DNA from: Ptiloglossa arizonensis
Taxonomy: Eukaryota; Arthropoda; Insecta; Hymenoptera; Colletidae
Length of the DNA: 64,000 nt
Reading direction: 5' to 3'
NCBI RefSeq assembly: GCF_051014685.1
Contig: NW_027478869.1
Location: 124,001 to 188,000 of the forward strand
Shown in pieces: positions 1 through 12,230 of this stretch (position 1 is the first letter of the stretch; each line of letters begins with the position of its first letter). Made by a program: the position numbers and the translations under genes. The notes below the pieces were generated by a model, which searched no databases, was not told where the DNA came from, and worked only from the letters and a program-made list of their open reading frames with translations.

Positions 1-70
1 GAAACTCATAATTTTCGCAGTTCTGATGCTCGACAAGCATAACTAGAACGGCCTAGGGGAAAAGTACACA

Positions 71-87
71 TACCGTTGTAATCGGGC
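71..87 (+). other. CENP-B-box-like segment, example in monomer 1
   Basis: TACCGTTGTAATCGGGC aligns to the mammalian CENP-B box (YTTCGTTGGAARCGGGA) at 12 of 17 positions, including GTTG before the central A and the full CGGG. Of the nine core positions (TTCG, A, CGGG) seven match; TTCG is replaced by ACCG. The segment recurs at the same place in nearly every monomer. Variants include TACAGTTG, TACCGATG and TTGCAATTGGG. Binding by a CENP-B-type protein is inference, and the altered TTCG would weaken binding by human CENP-B. It may be a chance resemblance. Confidence 0.3.
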
Positions 88-175
88 GAGTTTCTACTTT
101 CAGATGCAACAGAAATTATGCGGATTGGTCAATCCTTTCGCGAGATATGGGAGTTTGGAGGTAAGAACCGCTTGA

Positions 176-350
176 GAAACTCAAAATTTTCGCAGTTCTG
201 ATGCTCGAAACGAATAACCAGAACGGCCTACGGGAAAAGTACGCATTCCGTTGTAATCGGGCGAGTTTCTACTTTCAGATGCAACAGAAATTTTGCGGAT
301 TGGTCAATCCGTTCGCCAGATATGGCAGTTTGGAGGTAAGAAACGGTTGA
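176..350. repeat. Reference monomer showing the internal layout
   Basis: One complete unit, used here to fix the phase. Layout in monomer coordinates: AAAATTTT at 8-15; CCTAGG at 52-57 in most copies (this copy has CCTACG); variable site at 65-70 (GTACGC, GTGCGC, CTACAC or GTACTC in different copies); CENP-B-box-like segment at 71-87; variable site at 88-90 (GAG, GCG or GTG); AAATTTT at 113-119; dyad CGGATTGGTCAATCCG at 121-136; TCGCGA at 138-143 (TCGCCA here); variable tail at 155-162. The by-eye majority consensus has 32 C and 45 G in 175 bases (44% G+C). No promoter, Pol III box or splice signal could be supported. Confidence 0.85.
296..311. other. 16-bp dyad, example in monomer 2
   Basis: CGGATTGGTCAATCCG consists of 7-base inverted arms (CGGATTG and CAATCCG) around a 2-base centre. 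It is present in most monomers at monomer position 121-136. In copies reading GGATTGATCAATCC the palindrome is perfect through the centre. The centre is a variation hotspot: GGTC, GATC, GAAC, GGCC with CGATCC, TCGGTC and TCGTC alleles all occur. The changes do not look compensatory, so an RNA hairpin is not supported. A protein-binding dyad or cruciform is possible. Confidence 0.55.
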
Positions 351-494
351 GAAACTCAAAATTTTCTCCGTTCTGATGCTCGAAACGAATAACTACAACG
401 GCCTGTGGGAAAAGTGCGCATACCGTTGTAATCGGGCGAGCTTCTACTTTCAGATGAAACAGAAATTTTGCGGATTGAACAATCCGTTCGCGAG

Positions 495-2255
495 ATATGG
501 CAGTTTGGAGATAAGAAACGCTTGAGAAACTCAAAATTTTCGCAGTTCTGATGCACGAAAGGAGTAACTAGAACGGCCTAGGGGAAAAGTACGCATACCG
601 TTGTAATCGGGCGAGTTTCTACTTTCAGATGCAACAGAAATTTTGCGGATTGATCAATCGGTTCGCGAGATATGGCACTTTGGAGATAAGAAATGCTTGA
701 GAAACTCAAAATTTTCGCAGTTCTGATGCTCGAAACGAATGACTAGAACAGCCTAGGGGAGAAGTACGCATACCGTTGTAATCGGGCGAGTTTCTACTTT
801 CAGATGCAACAGAAATTTTGCGGATTGGTCATTCCGTTCGCGAGATATGGCAGTTTGGAGGTAAGAAACGCTTGAGAAACTCAAAATTTTCGCCGTTCTG
901 ATGCTCGAAACGAATAACTGGAACGGCCTAGGGGAAAAGTACACATACCGTTGTAATCGCGCGAGTTTCTACTTTCAGATGCAACAGAAATTATGCGGAT
1001 TGGTCAATCCTTTCGCGAGATATGGCAGTTTGGATGTAAGAACCGCTTGAGAAACTCAAAATTTTCGCAGTTCTGATGCTCGAAACGAATAACTGGAACG
1101 GCCTAGGGGAAAAGTACACATACCGTTGTATTCGGGCGAGTTTCTACTTTCAGATGCATCAGAAATTTTGCGGATCGGTCAATCCGTTCGCGAGATATGG
1201 CAGTTTGGAGGTAAGAAACGGTTGAGAAACTCAAAATGTTCACAGTTCTGATTCTCGACAAGCATAAATAGAACGGCCTAGGGGAATAGTACGCACACCG
1301 TTGTAATCGGGCGAGTTTCTACTTTCAGATGCAACAGAAATTTTGCGGATTGGTCAATCCGTTCGCCAGATATGGCAGTTTGGAGATAAGAAACGCTTGA
1401 GAAACTCAAAATTTTCGCAGTTCTGATGCACGAAAGGAGTAACTAGAACGGCCCAGGGGAAAAGTACGCATACCGTTGTAATCGGGCGAGTTTCTACTTT
1501 CAGATGCAACAGAAATTTTGCGGATTGATCAATCGGTTCGCGAGATATGGCACTTTGGAGATAAGAAATGCTTGAGAAACTCAAAATTTTCGCAGTTCTG
1601 ATGCTCGAAACGAATGACTAGAACAGCCTAGGGGAGAAGTACGCATACCGTTGTAATCGGGCGAGTTTCTACTTTCAGATGCAACAGAAATTTTGCGGAT
1701 TGGTCATTCCGTTCGCGAGATATGGCAGTTTGGAGGTAAGAAACGCTTGAGAAACTCAAAATTTTCGCCGTTCTGATGCTCGAAACGAATAACTGGAACG
1801 GCCTAGGGGAAAAGTACACATACCGTTGTAATCGGGCGAGTTTCTACTTTCAGATGCAACAGAAATTATGCGGATTGGTCAATCCTTTCGCGAGATATGG
1901 CAGTTTGGATGTAAGAACCGCTTGAGAAACTCAAAATTTTCGCAGTTCTGATGCTCGAAACGAATAACTGGAACGGCCTAGGGGAAAAGTACACATACCG
2001 TTGTAATCGGGCGAGTTTCTACTTTCAGATGCAACAGAAATTTTGCGGATCGGTCAATCCATTCGCGAGATATGGCAGTTTGGAGGTAAGAAACGGTTGA
2101 GAAACTCAAAATGTTCACAGCTCTGATGCTCGACAAGCATAAATAGAACGGCCTAGGGGAATAGTACGCATACCGTTGTAATCGGGCGAGTTTCTACTTT
2201 CAGATGCAACAGAAATTTTGCGGATTGGTCAATCCGTTCGCCAGATATGGCAGTT
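495..2255. repeat. Tandem five-monomer repeat, period 875 bp
   Basis: 495-1,380 and 1,370-2,255 match at an offset of 875 bp. Shared markers in order: ATGCACGAAAGGAG, GATCAATCGGTTCG, AATGACTAGAACAGCC, CGCCGTTCTG, GAAATTATGCGG, then AATGTTCACAG with GACAAGCATAAATAG. This unit partly overlaps the 46-918 block, so the two duplications are nested. Confidence 0.85.
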
Positions 2256-2800
2256 TGGAAGTAAGAAACGGTTGAGAAACTCAAAATTTTCGCAGGTCTG
2301 ATGCTCGAAACGAATAACTGGAACGGCCTAGGGGAAAAGTACACATACCGTTGTATTCGGGCGAGTTTCTACTTTCAGATGCAACAGAAATTTTGCGGAT
2401 CGGTCAATCCGTTCGCGAGATATGGCAGTTTGGAGGTAAGAAACGGTTGAAAAACTCAAAATGTTCACAGTTCTGATGCTCGACAAGCATAAATAGAACG
2501 ACCTAGGGGAATAGTACGCACACCGTTGTAATCGGGCGAGTTTCTACTTTCAGATGCAACAGAAATTTTGCGGATTGGTCAATCCGTTCGCCAGATATGG
2601 CAGTTTGGAAGCAAGAAACGGTTGAGAAACTCAAAATTTTCGCAGTTCTGATGCTCGAAACGAATAACTGGAACGGCCTAGGGGAAAAGTACACATACCG
2701 TTGTATTCGGGCGAGTTTCTACTTTCAGATGCAACAGAAATTTTGCGGATTGGTCAATCCTTTCGCCAGATATGGCAGTTTGGAGGTAAGAAGCGGTTGA
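2101..2800. repeat. Tandem two-monomer repeat, period 350 bp
   Basis: 2,101-2,398 and 2,451-2,748 match. Each unit starts with AATGTTCACAG and GACAAGCATAAATAG, followed by a monomer with GTTGTATTCGGG. It appears to be a further local amplification of the last two monomers of the 875-bp tandem. Confidence 0.8.
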
Positions 2801-2845
2801 GAAACTCAAAATTTTCGCAGTCCTAATGCTCGAAACGAATAACTA

Positions 2846-3718
2846 GAATGGCCTAGGGGAAAAGTACACATACCGTTGTAATCGGGCGAGTTTCTACTTT
2901 CAGATGCAACAGAAATTATGCGGATTGGTCAATCCTTTCGCGAGATATGGCAGTTTGGAGGTAAGAACCGCTTGAGAAACTCAAAATTTTCGCAGTTCTG
3001 ATGCTCGAAACGAATAACCAGAACGGCCTACGGGAAAAGTACGCATTCCGTTGTAATCGGGCGAGTTTCTACTTTCAGATGCAACAGAAATTTTGCGGAT
3101 TGGTCAATCCGTTCGCCAGATATGGCAGTTTGGAGGTAAGAAACGGTTGAGAAACTCAAAATTTTCTCCGTTCTGATGCTCGAAACGAATAACTACAACG
3201 GCCTGTGGGAAAAGTGCGCATACCGTTGTAATCGGGCGAGTTTCTACTTTCAGATGAAACAGAAATTTTGCGGATTGAACAATCCGTTCGCGAGATATGG
3301 CAGTTTGGAGATAAGAAACGCTTGAGAAACTCAAAATTTTCGCAGTTCTGATGCACGAAAGGAGTAACTAGAACGGCCTAGGGGAAAAGTACGCATACCG
3401 TTGTAATCGGGCGAGTTTCTACTTTCAGATGCAACAGAAATTTTGCGGATTGATCAATCGGTTCGCGAGATATGGCACTTTGGAGATAAGAAATGCTTGA
3501 GAAACTCAAAATTTTCGCAGTTCTGATGCTCGAAACGAATGACTAGAACAGCCTAGGGGAGAAGTACGCATACCGTTGTAATCGGGCGAGTTTCTACTTT
3601 CAGATGCAACAGAAATTTTGCGGATTGGTCATTCCGTTCGCGAGATATGGCAGTTTGGAGGTAAGAAACGCTTGAGAAACTCAAAATTTTCGCCGTTCTG
3701 ATGCTCGAAACGAATAAC
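2846..3718. repeat. Five-monomer block, copy 2 (of 46-918)
   Basis: Near-identical to 46-918; few substitutions seen, for example GGGAGTTTGG to GGCAGTTTGG and GCGAGCTTC to GCGAGTTTC. A related third segment carrying GATGAAACAG and GATTGAACAATCC lies near 5,350, 2,100 bp (12 monomers) further on. Confidence 0.85.
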
Positions 3719-4192
3719 TAGAACGGCCTAGGGGAAAAGTGCGCATACCGTTGTAATCGGGCGAGTTTCTACTTTCAGATGCAACTGAAATTTTGGGGAT
3801 CGGTCAATCCGTTCGCGAGATATGGCAGTTTGGATGTAAGAAACGCTTGAGAAACTCAAAATTTTCGCAGTTCCGATGCTCGAATCGAATAACTGGAACG
3901 GCCTAGGGGAAAACTACACATACCGTTGTAATCGGGCGAGCTTCTACTTTCAGATACAACAGAAATTTTGCGGATTGGTCGATCCGTTGGCGAGATGTGA
4001 CAGTTTGGAAGTAAGAAACGCTTGAGAAACTCAAAATTTTCGCAGTTCTGATGCTCGAAACGAATAACTAGAACGGCCTAGGGGAAAAGTGCGCATACCG
4101 TTGTAATCGGGCGAGTTTCTACTTTCAGATGCAACAGAAATTTTGCGGATCGGTCAATCCGTTCGCGAGATATGGCAGTTTGGAGATAAGAA
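3521..4192. repeat. Four-monomer block, copy 1 (second copy 6,496-7,167)
   Basis: Offset 2,975 bp (17 monomers). The shared rare string is GCAACTGAAATTTTGGGGAT, followed by TTCCGATGCTCGAATCG, AGATACAACAG and GTTGGCGAGATGTGACAG. Confidence 0.85.
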
Positions 4193-6495
4193 ATGCTTGA
4201 GAAACTCAAAATTTTCTCCGTTCTGATGCTCGAAACGAATAACTAGAACGGCCTAGGGGAAAAGTGCGCATACCGTTGTAATCGGGCGAGTTTCTACTTT
4301 CAGATGCAACAGAAATTTTGCGGATCGGTCATTCCGTTCGCGAGATATGGCAGTTTGGACGTAAGAAACGCTTGAGAAACTCAAAATTTTCGCCGTTCTG
4401 ATGCTCGAAACGAATAACTAGAACGGCCTAGGGGAAAAGTGCGCATACCGTTGTAATCGGGCGAGTTTCTACTTTCAGATGCAACAGAAATTTTGCGGAT
4501 CGGTCAATCCGTTCGCGAGATATGGCAGTTTGGAGATAAGAAACGCTTGAGAAACTCAAAATTTTCGCAGTTCTGATGCTCGAAACGAATAACTAGAACG
4601 GCCTAGGGGAAAAGTACGCATACCGTTGTAATCGGGCGAGTTTCTACTTTCAGATGCAACAGAAATTTTGCGGATTGATCAATCGGTTCGCGACATATGG
4701 CACTTTGGAGATAAGAAATGCTTGAGAAACTCAAAATTTTCGCAGTTCTGATGCTCGAAACGAATGACTAGAACAGCCTAGGGGAGAAGTACGCATACCG
4801 TTGTAATCGGGCGAGTTTCTACTTTCAGATGCAACAGAAATTTTGCGGATTGGTCATTCCGTTCGCGAGATATGGCAGTTTGGACGTAAGAAACGCTTGA
4901 GAAACTCAAAATTTTCGCCGTTCTGATGCTCGAAACGAATAACTAGAACGGCCTAGGGGAAAAGTGCGCATACCGTTGTAATCGGGCGAGTTTCTACTTT
5001 CAGATGCAACAGAAATTTTGCGGATCGGTCAATCCGTTCGCGAGATATGGCAGTTTGGAGATAAGAAACGCTTGAGAAACTCAAAATTTTCGCAGTTCTG
5101 ATGCTCGAAACGAATAACTAGAACGGCCTAGGGGAAAAGTACGCATACCGTTGTAATCGGGCGAGTTTCTACTTTCAGATGCAATAGAAATTTTGCGGAT
5201 CGGTCAATCCGTTCGCGAGATATGGCAGTTTGGATGTAAGAAACGCTTGAGAAACTCAAAATTTTCGCAGTTCTGATGCTGGAAACGAATGACTAGAACG
5301 GCCTAGGGGAAAAGTGCGCATACCGTTGTAATCGGGCGAGTTTCTACTTTCAGATGAAACAGAAATTTTGCGGATTGAACAATCCGTTCGCGAGATATGG
5401 CAGTTTGGAGATAAGAAACGCTTGAGAAACTCAAAATTTTCGCAGTTCTGATGCACGAAAGGAGTAACAAGAACGGCCTAGGGGAAAAGTACGCATACCG
5501 TTGTAATCGGGCGAGTTTCTACTTTCAGATGCAACAGAAATTTTGCGGATTGATCAATCGGTTCGCGAGATATGGCACTTTGGAGATAAGAAATGCTTGA
5601 GAAACTCAAAATTTTCGCAGTTCTGATGCTCGAAACGAATGACTAGAACAGCCTAGGGGAGAAGTACGCATACCGTTGTAATCGGGCGAGTTTCTACTTT
5701 CAGATGCAACAGAAATTTTGCGGATTGGTCATTCCGTTCGCGAGATACGGCAGTTTGGAAGTAAGAAACGCTTGAGAAACTCAAAATTTTCGCCGTTCTG
5801 ATGCTCGAAACGAATAACTAGAACGGCCTAGGGGAAAAGTGCGCATACCGTTGTAATCGGGCGAGTTTCTACTTTCAGATGCAACAGAAATTTTGCGGAT
5901 TGGCCGATCCGTTCGCGAGATGTGGCAGTTTGGAAGTAAGAAACGCTTGAGAAACTCAAAATTTTCGCAGTTGTGATGCTCGAAACGAACAACTAGAACG
6001 GCCTAGGGGAAAAGTGCGCATACCGTTGTAATCGGGCGGGTTTCTACTTTCAGATGCAACAGAAATTTTGCGGATTGGTCAATCCGTGCGCGAGATATGG
6101 CAGTTTGGAGGTAAGAAACGCTTGAGAAACTCATAATTTGCGCAGTTCTGATGCTCGAAACGTATAACTGGAACGGCCTAGGGGAAAAGTGCGCATACCG
6201 TTGTAATCGGGCGAGTTTCTACTTTCAGATGCAACAGAAATTTTGCGGATCGGTCAATCCGTTCGCGAGATATGGCAGTTTGGATGTAAGAAACGCTTGA
6301 GAAACTCAAAATTTTCGCAGTTCTGATGCTCGAAACGAATGACTAGAACGGCCTAGGGGAAAAGTGCGCATACCGTTGTAATCGGGCGAGTTTCTACTTT
6401 CAGATGCAACAGAAATTTTGCGGATCGGTCAATCCGTTCGCGAGATATGGCAGTTTGGATTTAAGAAACGCTTGAGAAACTCAAAATTTTCGTTG

Positions 6496-7167
6496 TTCTG
6501 ATGCTCGAAACGAATGACTAGAACAGCCTAGGGGAGAAGTACGCATACCGTTGTAATCGGGCGAGTTTCTACTTTCAGATGCAACAGAAATTTTGCGGAT
6601 TGGTCATTCCGTTCGCGAGATATGGCAGTTTGGAGGTAAGAAACGCTTGAGAAACTCAAAATTTTCGCCGTTCTGATGCTCGAAACGAATAACTAGAACG
6701 GCCTAGGGGAAAAGTGCGCATACCGTTGTAATCGGGCGAGTTTCTACTTTCAGATGCAACTGAAATTTTGGGGATCGGTCAATCCGTTCGCGAGATATGG
6801 CAGTTTGGATGTAAGAAACGCTTGAGAAACTCAAAATTTTCGCAGTTCCGATGCTCGAATCGAATAACTGGAACGGCCTAGGGGAAAACTACACATACCG
6901 TTGTAATCGGGCGAGATTCTACTTTCAGATACAACAGAAATTTTGCGGATTGGTCGATCCGTTGGCGAGATGTGACAGTTTGGAAGTAAGAAACGCTTGA
7001 GAAACTCAAAATTTTCGCAGTTCTGATGCTCGAAACGAATAACTAGAACGGCCTAGGGGAAAAGTGCGCATACCGTTGTAATCGGGCGAGTTTCTACTTT
7101 CAGATGCAACAGAAATTTTGCGGATCGGTCAATCCGTTCGCGAGATATGGCAGTTTGGAGATAAGAA
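6496..7167. repeat. Four-monomer block, copy 2 (of 3,521-4,192)
   Basis: Carries the same rare alleles in the same order as 3,521-4,192. Divergence begins upstream at TTCGTTGTTC (6,486-6,495) and downstream where copy 1 switches to AATGCTTGAG. Confidence 0.85.
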
Positions 7168-7200
7168 ACGCTTGAGAAACTCAAAATTTTCGCAGTTCTG

Positions 7201-8600
7201 ATGCTCGAAACGAATAACTAGAACGGCCTAGAGGAAAAGTGCGCATACCGTTTTAATCGGGCGAGTTTCTACTTTCAGATGCAACAGAAATTTTGCGGAT
7301 CGGTCAATCCGTTCGCGAGATATGGCAGTTTGGATGTAAGAAACGCTTGAGAAACTCAAAATTTTCGCAGTTCTGATGCTCGAAACGAATGACTAGAACG
7401 GCCTAGGGGAAAAGTGCGCATACCGTTGTAATCGGGCGAGTTTCTACTTTCAGATGCAACAGAAATTTTGCGGATCGGTCAATCCGTTCGCGAGATATGG
7501 CAGTTTGGATGTAAGAAACGCTTGAGAAACTCAAAATTTTCGCAGTTCTGATGCTCGAAACGAATAACTGGAACGGCCTAGGGGAAAACTACACATACCG
7601 TTGTAATCGGGCGAGTCTCTACTTTCAGATGCAACAGAAATTTTGCGGATTGGTCAATCGATTCGCGAGATATGGCAGTTTGGAGGTAAGAAACGCTTGA
7701 GAAACTCAAAATTTTCGCAGTTCTGATGCTCGAAACGCATAACTGGAACGGCCTAGGGGAAAACTACACATACCGTTGTAATCGGGCGAGTTTCTACTTT
7801 CAGATGCAACAGAAACTTTGCGGATTGGCCGATCCGTTCGCGAGATGTGGCAGTTTGGAAGTAAGAAACGCTTGAGAAACTCAAAATTTTCGCAGTTCTG
7901 ATGGTCGAAACGAATAACTAGAACGGCCTAGAGGAAAAGTGCGCATACCGTTGTAATCGGGCGAGTTTCTACTTTCAGATGCAACAGAAATTTTGCGGAT
8001 CGGTCAATCCGTTCGCGAGATATGGCAGTTTGGATGTAAGAAACGCTTGAGAACCTCAAAATTTTCGCAGTTCTGATGCTCGAAACGAATGACTAGAACG
8101 GCCTAGGGGAAAAGTGCGCATACCGTTGTAATCGGGCGAGTTTCTACTTTCAGATGCAACAGAAATTTTGCGGATCGGTCAATCCGTTCGCGAGATATGG
8201 CAGTTTGGATGTAAGAAACGCTTGAGAAACTCAAAATTTTCGCAGTTCTGATGCTCGAAACGAATAACTGGAACGGCCTAGGGGAAATCTACACATACCG
8301 TTGTAATCGGGCGAGTCTCTACTTTCAGATGCAACAGAAATTTTGCGGATTGGTCAATCGATTCGCGAGATATGGCAGTTTGGAGGTAAGAAAGGCTTGA
8401 GAAACTCAAAATTTTCGCAGTTCTGATGCTCGAAACGCATAACTGGAACGGCCTAGGGGAAAACTACACATACCGTTGTAATCGGGCGAGTTTCTACTTT
8501 CAGATGCAACAGAAATTTTGCGGATTGGCCGATCCGTTCGCGAGATGTGGCAGTTTGGAAGTAAGAAACGCTTGAGAAACTCAAAATTTTCGCAGTTCTG
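7201..8600. repeat. Tandem four-monomer repeat, period 700 bp
   Basis: 7,201-7,900 and 7,901-8,600 match at 700 bp. Each unit starts with CCTAGAGGAAAAG and runs through GCGAGTCTCTAC and GGTCAATCGATTCGC. A related segment is seen at about 12,452-13,030. Confidence 0.8.
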
Positions 8601-9439
8601 ATGCTCGAAACGAACAACTAGAACGGCCTAGGGGAAAAGTGCGCATACCGTTGTAATCGGGCGCGTTTCTACTTTCAGATGCAACAGAAATTTTGCGGAT
8701 TGGCCGATCCGTTCGCGAGATGTGGCAGTTTGGAAGTAAGAAACGCTTGAGAAACTCAAAATTTTCGCAGTTCTGATGCTCGAAACGAACAACTAGAACG
8801 GCCTAGGGGAAAAGTGCGCATACCGTTGTAATCGAGCGCGTTTCTACTTTCAGATGCAACAGAAATTTTGCGGATCGGTCAATCCGTTCGCGAGATATGG
8901 CAGTTTGGATGTAAGAAACGCTTGAGAAACTCAAAATTTTCGCAGTTCTGATGCTCGAAACGAATAACTGGAACGGCCTAGGGGAAAACTACACATACCG
9001 TTGTAATCGGGCGAGTCTCTACTTTCAGATGCAACAGAAATTTTGCGGATTGGTCAATCGATTCGCGAGATATGGCATTTTGGAGGTAAGGAACGCTTGA
9101 GAAACTCAAAATTTTCGCAGTTCTGATGCTCGAAACGAATAACTGGAACGGCCTAGGGGAAAACTACACATACCGTTGTAATCGGGCGAGTCTCTACTTT
9201 CAGATGCAACAGAAATTTTGCGGATTGGTCAATCGATTCGCGAGATATGGCAGTTTGGAGGTAAGAAGCGCTTGAGAAACTCAAAATTTTAGCAGTTCTG
9301 ATGCTCGAAACGAATAACTGGAACGGCCTAGGGGAAAAGTGCGCATACCGCTGTAATCGGGCGCGTTTCTACTTTCAGACGCAACAGAAATTTTGCGGAT
9401 TGGTCAGTCCGTGCGCGAGATATGGCAGTTTGGAGGTAA

Positions 9440-10620
9440 GAAACGCTTGAGAAACTCATAATTTGCGCAGTTCTGATGCTCGAAACGTATAACTGGAACG
9501 GCCTAGGGGAAAACTACACATACCGTTGTAATCGGGCGAGTTTCTACTTTCAGATGAAACAGAAATTTTGCGGATTGGCCGATCCGTTCGCGAGATGTGG
9601 CAGTTTGGATGTAAGAAACGCTTGAGAAACTCAAAATTTTCGCAGTTCTGATGCTCGAAACGAACAACTAGAACGGCCTAGGGGAAAAGTGCGCATACCG
9701 TTGTAATCGGGCGCGTTTCTACTTTCAGATGCAACAGAAATTTTGCGGATTGGCCGTTCCGTTCGCGAGATGTGGCAGTTTGGAAGTAAGAAACGCTTGA
9801 GAAACTCAAAATTTTCGCAGTTCTGATGCTCGAAACGAACAACTAGAACGGCCTAGGGGAAAAGTGCGCATACCGTTGTAATCGGGCGCGTTTCTACTTT
9901 CAGATGCAACAGAAATTTTTCGGATTGGCCGATCCGTTCGCGAGATGTGGCAGTTTGGAAGTAAGAAACGCTTGAGAAACTCAAAATTTTCGCAGTTCTG
10001 ATGCTCGAAACGAACAACTAGAACGGCCTAGGGGAAAAGTGCGCATACCGTTGTAATCGGGCGCGTTTCTACTTTCAGATGCAACAGAAATTTTGCGGAT
10101 TGGTCAATCCGTGCGCGAGATATGGCAGTTTGGAGGTAAGAAACGCTTGAGAAACTCATAATTTGCGCAGTTCTGATGCTCGAAACGTATAACTGGAACG
10201 GCCTAGGAGAAAAGTGCGCATACCGTTGTAATCGGGCGAGTTTCTACTTTCAGATGCAACAGAAATTTTGCGGATTGGCCGATCCGTTCGCGAGATGTGG
10301 CAGTTTGGAAGTAAGAAACGCTTGAGAAACTCAAAATTTTCGCAGTTCTGATGCTCGAAACGAACAACTAGAACGGCCTAGGGGAAAAGTGTGCATACCG
10401 TTGTAATCGGGCGCGTTTCTACTTTCAGATGCAACAGAAATTTTGCGGATTGGCCGTTCCGTTCGCGAGATGTGGCAGTTTGGAAGTAAGAAACGCTTGA
10501 GAAACTCAAAATTTTCGCAGTTCGGATGCTCGAAACGAACAACTAGAACGGCCTAGGGGAAAAGTGCGCATACCGTTGTAATCGGGCGCGTTTCTACTTT
10601 CAGATGCAACAGAAATTTTG
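9440..10620. repeat. Block of about seven monomers, copy 1 (second copy 16,440-17,620)
   Basis: Offset exactly 7,000 bp (40 monomers). Shared markers are CATAATTTGCGCAG, CGAAACGTATAACTGG, GATGAAACAG and GGCCGTTCCG. About ten substitutions separate the copies by eye. It ends at 10,620, where copy 1 has GATCGGTCAATCC and copy 2 GATTGGTGAATCG. Confidence 0.75.
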
Positions 10621-11099
10621 CGGATCGGTCAATCCGTTCGCGAGATATGGCAGTTTGGATGTAAGAAACGCTTGAGAAACTCAAAATTTTCGCAGTTCTG
10701 ATGCTCGAAACGAATAACTGGAACGGCCTAGGGGAAAACTACACATACCGTTTTAATCGGGCGAGTCTCTACTTTCAGATGCAACAGAAATTTTGCGGAT
10801 GGGTCAATCGAATCGCGAGTTATGGCAGTTTGGAGGTAAGAAACGCTTAAGAAACTCAAAATTTTCGCAGTTCTGATGCTCGAAACGAATAACTGGAACG
10901 GCCTAGGGGAAAACTACACATACCGTTGTAATCGGGCGAGTTTCTACTTTCAGATGCAACAGAAATTTTGCGGATTGCCCGATCCGTTCGCGAGATGTGG
11001 CAGTTTGGACGTAAGAAACGCTTGAGAAACTCAAAATTTTCGCAGTTCTGATGCTCGAAACGAACAACTAGAACGGCCTAGGGGAAAAGTGCGCATACC

Positions 11100-12230
11100 G
11101 TTGTAATCGGGCGCGTTTCTACTTTCAGATGCAACAGAAATTTTGCGGATTGGTCAATTCGTGCGCGAGATATGGCAGTTTGGAGGTAAGAAACGCTTGA
11201 GAAACTCATAATTTGCGCAGTTCTGATGCTCGAAACGTATAACTGGAACGGCCTAGGGGAAAAGTGCGCACACCGTTGTAATCGGGCGAGTTTCTACTTT
11301 CAGATGCAACAGAAATTTTGCGGATCGGTCAATCCTTTCGCGAGATATAGCAGTTTGGAGATAAGAAACGCTTGAGAAACTCAAAATTTTCTCCGTTCTG
11401 ATGCTCGAAACGAATAACTAGAACGGGCTAGGGGAAAAGTGCGCATACCGTTGTAATCGGGCGAGTTTCTACTTTCAGATGAAACAGAAATTTTGCGGAT
11501 TGAACAATCCGTTCGCGAGATATGGCAGTTTGGAGATAAGAAACGCTTGAGAAACTCAAAATTTTCGCAGTTCTGATGCTCGAAACGAATGACTAGAACG
11601 GCCTAGGGGAAAACTACACATACCGTTGTAATCGGGCGAGTCTCTACTTTCAGATGCAACAGAAATTTTGCGGAGTGGTCAATCCGTTCGCGAGATATGG
11701 CAATTTGGGGATAAGAAACGCTTGAGAAACTCAAAATTTTCGCAGTTCTGATGCTCGAATCGAATGACTAGAACGGCCTAGCGGAGAAGTACGCATACCG
11801 TTGTAATCGGGCGAGTTTCTACTTTCAGATACAACAGAAATTTTGCGGATTGGTCATTCCGTTCGCGAGATATGGCAGTTTGGAGGTAAGAAACGCTTGA
11901 GAAAACTCAAAATTTTCGCAGTTCTGATGCACGAAAGGAGTAACTAGAACGGCATAGGGGAAAAGTACGCATACCGTTGTAATCGGGCGAGTTTCTACTT
12001 TCAGATGCAACAGAAATTTTGAGGATTGATCAATCCGTTCGCGAGATATGGCACTTTGGAGATAAGAAACGCTTGAGAAACTCAAAATTTTCGCAGTTTT
12101 GATGCTCGATACGAATAACTAGAACGGCCTAGGGGAGAAGTACGCATACCGTTGTAATCGGGCGAGTTTCTACTTTCAGATGCAAGAGAAATTTTGCGGA
12201 TTGGTAATTCCGTTCGCGAGATATGGCAGT
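11100..12230. repeat. Block of about six monomers, copy 1 (second copy 21,598-22,727)
   Basis: Offset 10,498 bp (60 monomers minus two one-base losses). Shared markers are GTCAATTCGTGCGCG, ATATAGCAGTTTGG, AACGGGCTAGG, GGAGTGGTCAATCC with GGCAATTTGGGG, and ATGCACGAAAGGAG with GGCATAGG. Copy 1 has a private extra A at 11,901 (GAAAACTC). Confidence 0.8.

Larger units (their letters stand above)
46..918. repeat. Five-monomer block, copy 1 (second copy 2,846-3,718)
   Basis: The block recurs 2,800 bp (16 monomers) downstream. Shared rare alleles include GAAATTATGCGG with CCTTTCGCG, GCATTCCGTTG, ACTACAACGGCCTGTGG, ATGCACGAAAGGAG and AATGACTAGAACAGCC. The pair diverges at about 918/3,718, where copy 1 has AACTGG and copy 2 AACTAG. 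Confidence 0.85.

Noticed and set aside
296..311. Rho-independent terminator or structured RNA
   Set aside because: The 7-bp dyad has a 2-base loop and no following T-run, and its variants do not compensate.
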